A DNA stretch of 64,000 bases. Source: Deltaproteobacteria bacterium. Its GTDB lineage: Bacteria; Desulfobacterota; Binatia; UTPRO1. Numbering within the stretch: the first letter of the stretch is position 1; each line of letters begins with the position of its first letter. The position numbers and the translations under genes were made by a program. Positions 63,556-64,000 of the stretch are shown here, one piece after another. Location of the stretch: assembly GCA_016200545.1 (NCBI GenBank), contig JACQEO010000028.1:1-64000 (forward strand). The letters run 5' to 3'. The notes below the pieces were generated by a model. The model made no database searches. It was given only the letters and a program-made list of their open reading frames with translations, and was not told where the DNA came from.

Positions 63556-64000
63556 GTGCGAGAGTCGGTAACTCATCGGCATGCACCCAATCGCATATTC
63601 GGCGCGGGCCTGCGGACGGCGGATGACTGTGCGGCTGCCCTGATCGTGTTCGCGAACCGCTCCATTCGTGCGGATTCCTGGCAGACACTTGTGGAGCCGG
63701 GAGGCGATCTCTATTGGCTGGTGGTCACGAGGTGGACCAAGCCCTCCTCGCGCGACCTGCCGCGGGGAGCGCGCCTCCGCTGCCCCCGCTTGCCGGAGGT
63801 GCGACGGCTCCAGCGCGAGGTCCGCGAATCCCTACGTCACATTGTCGAGGGCACGAACCTGTGGCCGCTCATCAACAAGATCAATCGCGCTGCTGAATAT
63901 CGCTATCAGCTCGACGCGCGCCGGCCCGTTGGCGAGCCTTTTCGTGCGGGGCCCGTCCGAGCGGATTGGCGGATCTCGTGGGAGCCAGCGACGCCAACTA
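63556..64000 (+). CDS. unknown protein, 3' end outside window
   Basis: An open frame of at least 148 codons runs to the window edge without a stop. It reads, for example, ALIVFANRSIRADSWQTLVE, DLYWLVVTRWTKPSSRDLPR and NLWPLINKINRAAEYRYQLD, with codon use like real genes here. The start is uncertain: GTG at 63556 or GTG at 63646. No family recognised. Oriented away from the MerR-type gene. Confidence 0.5.
   Translation, partial: MRESVTHRHAPNRIFGAGLRTADDCAAALIVFANRSIRADSWQTLVEPGGDLYWLVVTRWTKPSSRDLPRGARLRCPRLPEVRRLQREVRESLRHIVEGTNLWPLINKINRAAEYRYQLDARRPVGEPFRAGPVRADWRISWEPATPT

Larger units (their letters stand above)
60193..64000. mobile_element. left end of an integrated element at tRNA-Phe
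   Basis: Directly after the tRNA come a tyrosine integrase, a small excisionase-like helix-turn-helix protein, a winged-helix-like protein, and a two-gene operon with a MerR-type regulator. Base composition is visibly less GC-extreme than the chromosome to the left, with AT-rich intergenic patches. The far end and the payload are outside the window. Confidence 0.6.

Noticed and set aside
60193..64000. Second attachment site (repeat of the tRNA-Phe 3' end) within the window
   Set aside because: No copy of the T-arm/acceptor sequence was found by eye to the right of the tRNA; it probably lies beyond the window.

Overview
The window is 64 kb of high-GC chromosome from a Gram-negative bacterium. 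Gram-negative envelope signs are an outer-membrane porin, a lipoprotein FKBP, and a MurE with the DNPR motif typical of meso-diaminopimelate peptidoglycan. Gene order and content (rpsU-cvpA-dnaG-rpoD, a complete mraZ-to-ftsZ division cluster, paired ArsA-type ATPases, a PASTA-bearing FtsI) suggest a deltaproteobacterial-grade lineage such as Myxococcota, Desulfobacterota or Binatota. This placement is an inference; no 16S gene is present.

Layout. 1-2100: citrate synthase (gltA), then a gene-free stretch with two long palindromic repeats. 2.1-8.8 kb, minus strand: FKBP isomerase, then hemD-hemE-hemH-hemG (heme synthesis), nitronate monooxygenase, a flavin/F420 split-barrel protein and a CBS protein. 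8.9-16.8 kb: a secreted unknown, a 1-Cys peroxiredoxin, a zinc alcohol dehydrogenase, two PlsC-type acyltransferases, UppP, and a damaged nitrogen-type locus (sigma54 promoter, frameshifted porin, P-II protein without its N-terminus, lone receiver). 17-24.4 kb: two ArsA/Get3-like ATPases, a zinc metallopeptidase next to an ATP-grasp ligase, and enoyl-CoA hydratase. 24.5-51.5 kb, all minus strand: housekeeping core read as rpsU, cvpA, dnaG, rpoD, tRNA(CAU), zinc-ribbon protein, rnpB, mraZ, rsmH, ftsL, ftsI, murE, murF, mraY, murD, ftsW, murG, murC, murB, ddl, ftsQ, ftsA, ftsZ, radical SAM protein, acpS. 51.6-60.1 kb: M16 peptidase, GDPD, exported methyltransferase, trypsin-like protease, prmA, rsmE, RDD protein and gshB. 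60.1-64 kb: tRNA-Phe followed by a tyrosine integrase and small DNA-binding genes, the left end of an integrated element that runs out of the window.

The division and wall genes work as one programme. MurB-F and Ddl make the UDP-MurNAc-pentapeptide, MraY and MurG convert it to lipid II, FtsW/FtsI polymerise and crosslink it at the septum, FtsQ/FtsL/FtsA/FtsZ form the divisome, and UppP recycles the lipid carrier. The mraZ promoter carries three TGGG boxes at 10-bp spacing, which is the expected MraZ autoregulatory operator.

The least explained material is non-coding. There are three families of self-complementary intergenic repeats. In two of them the two copies keep a common interior while their outer arms differ between copies but stay complementary within each copy. 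One copy abuts the 5' end of rnpB. The damaged sigma54-porin-(missing transporter?)-P-II locus is the other main point of interest. I saw no CRISPR array, no rRNA operon and no clear new multi-gene system; the metallopeptidase/ATP-grasp pair and the integrase-linked cluster are the best candidates for uncharacterised function.
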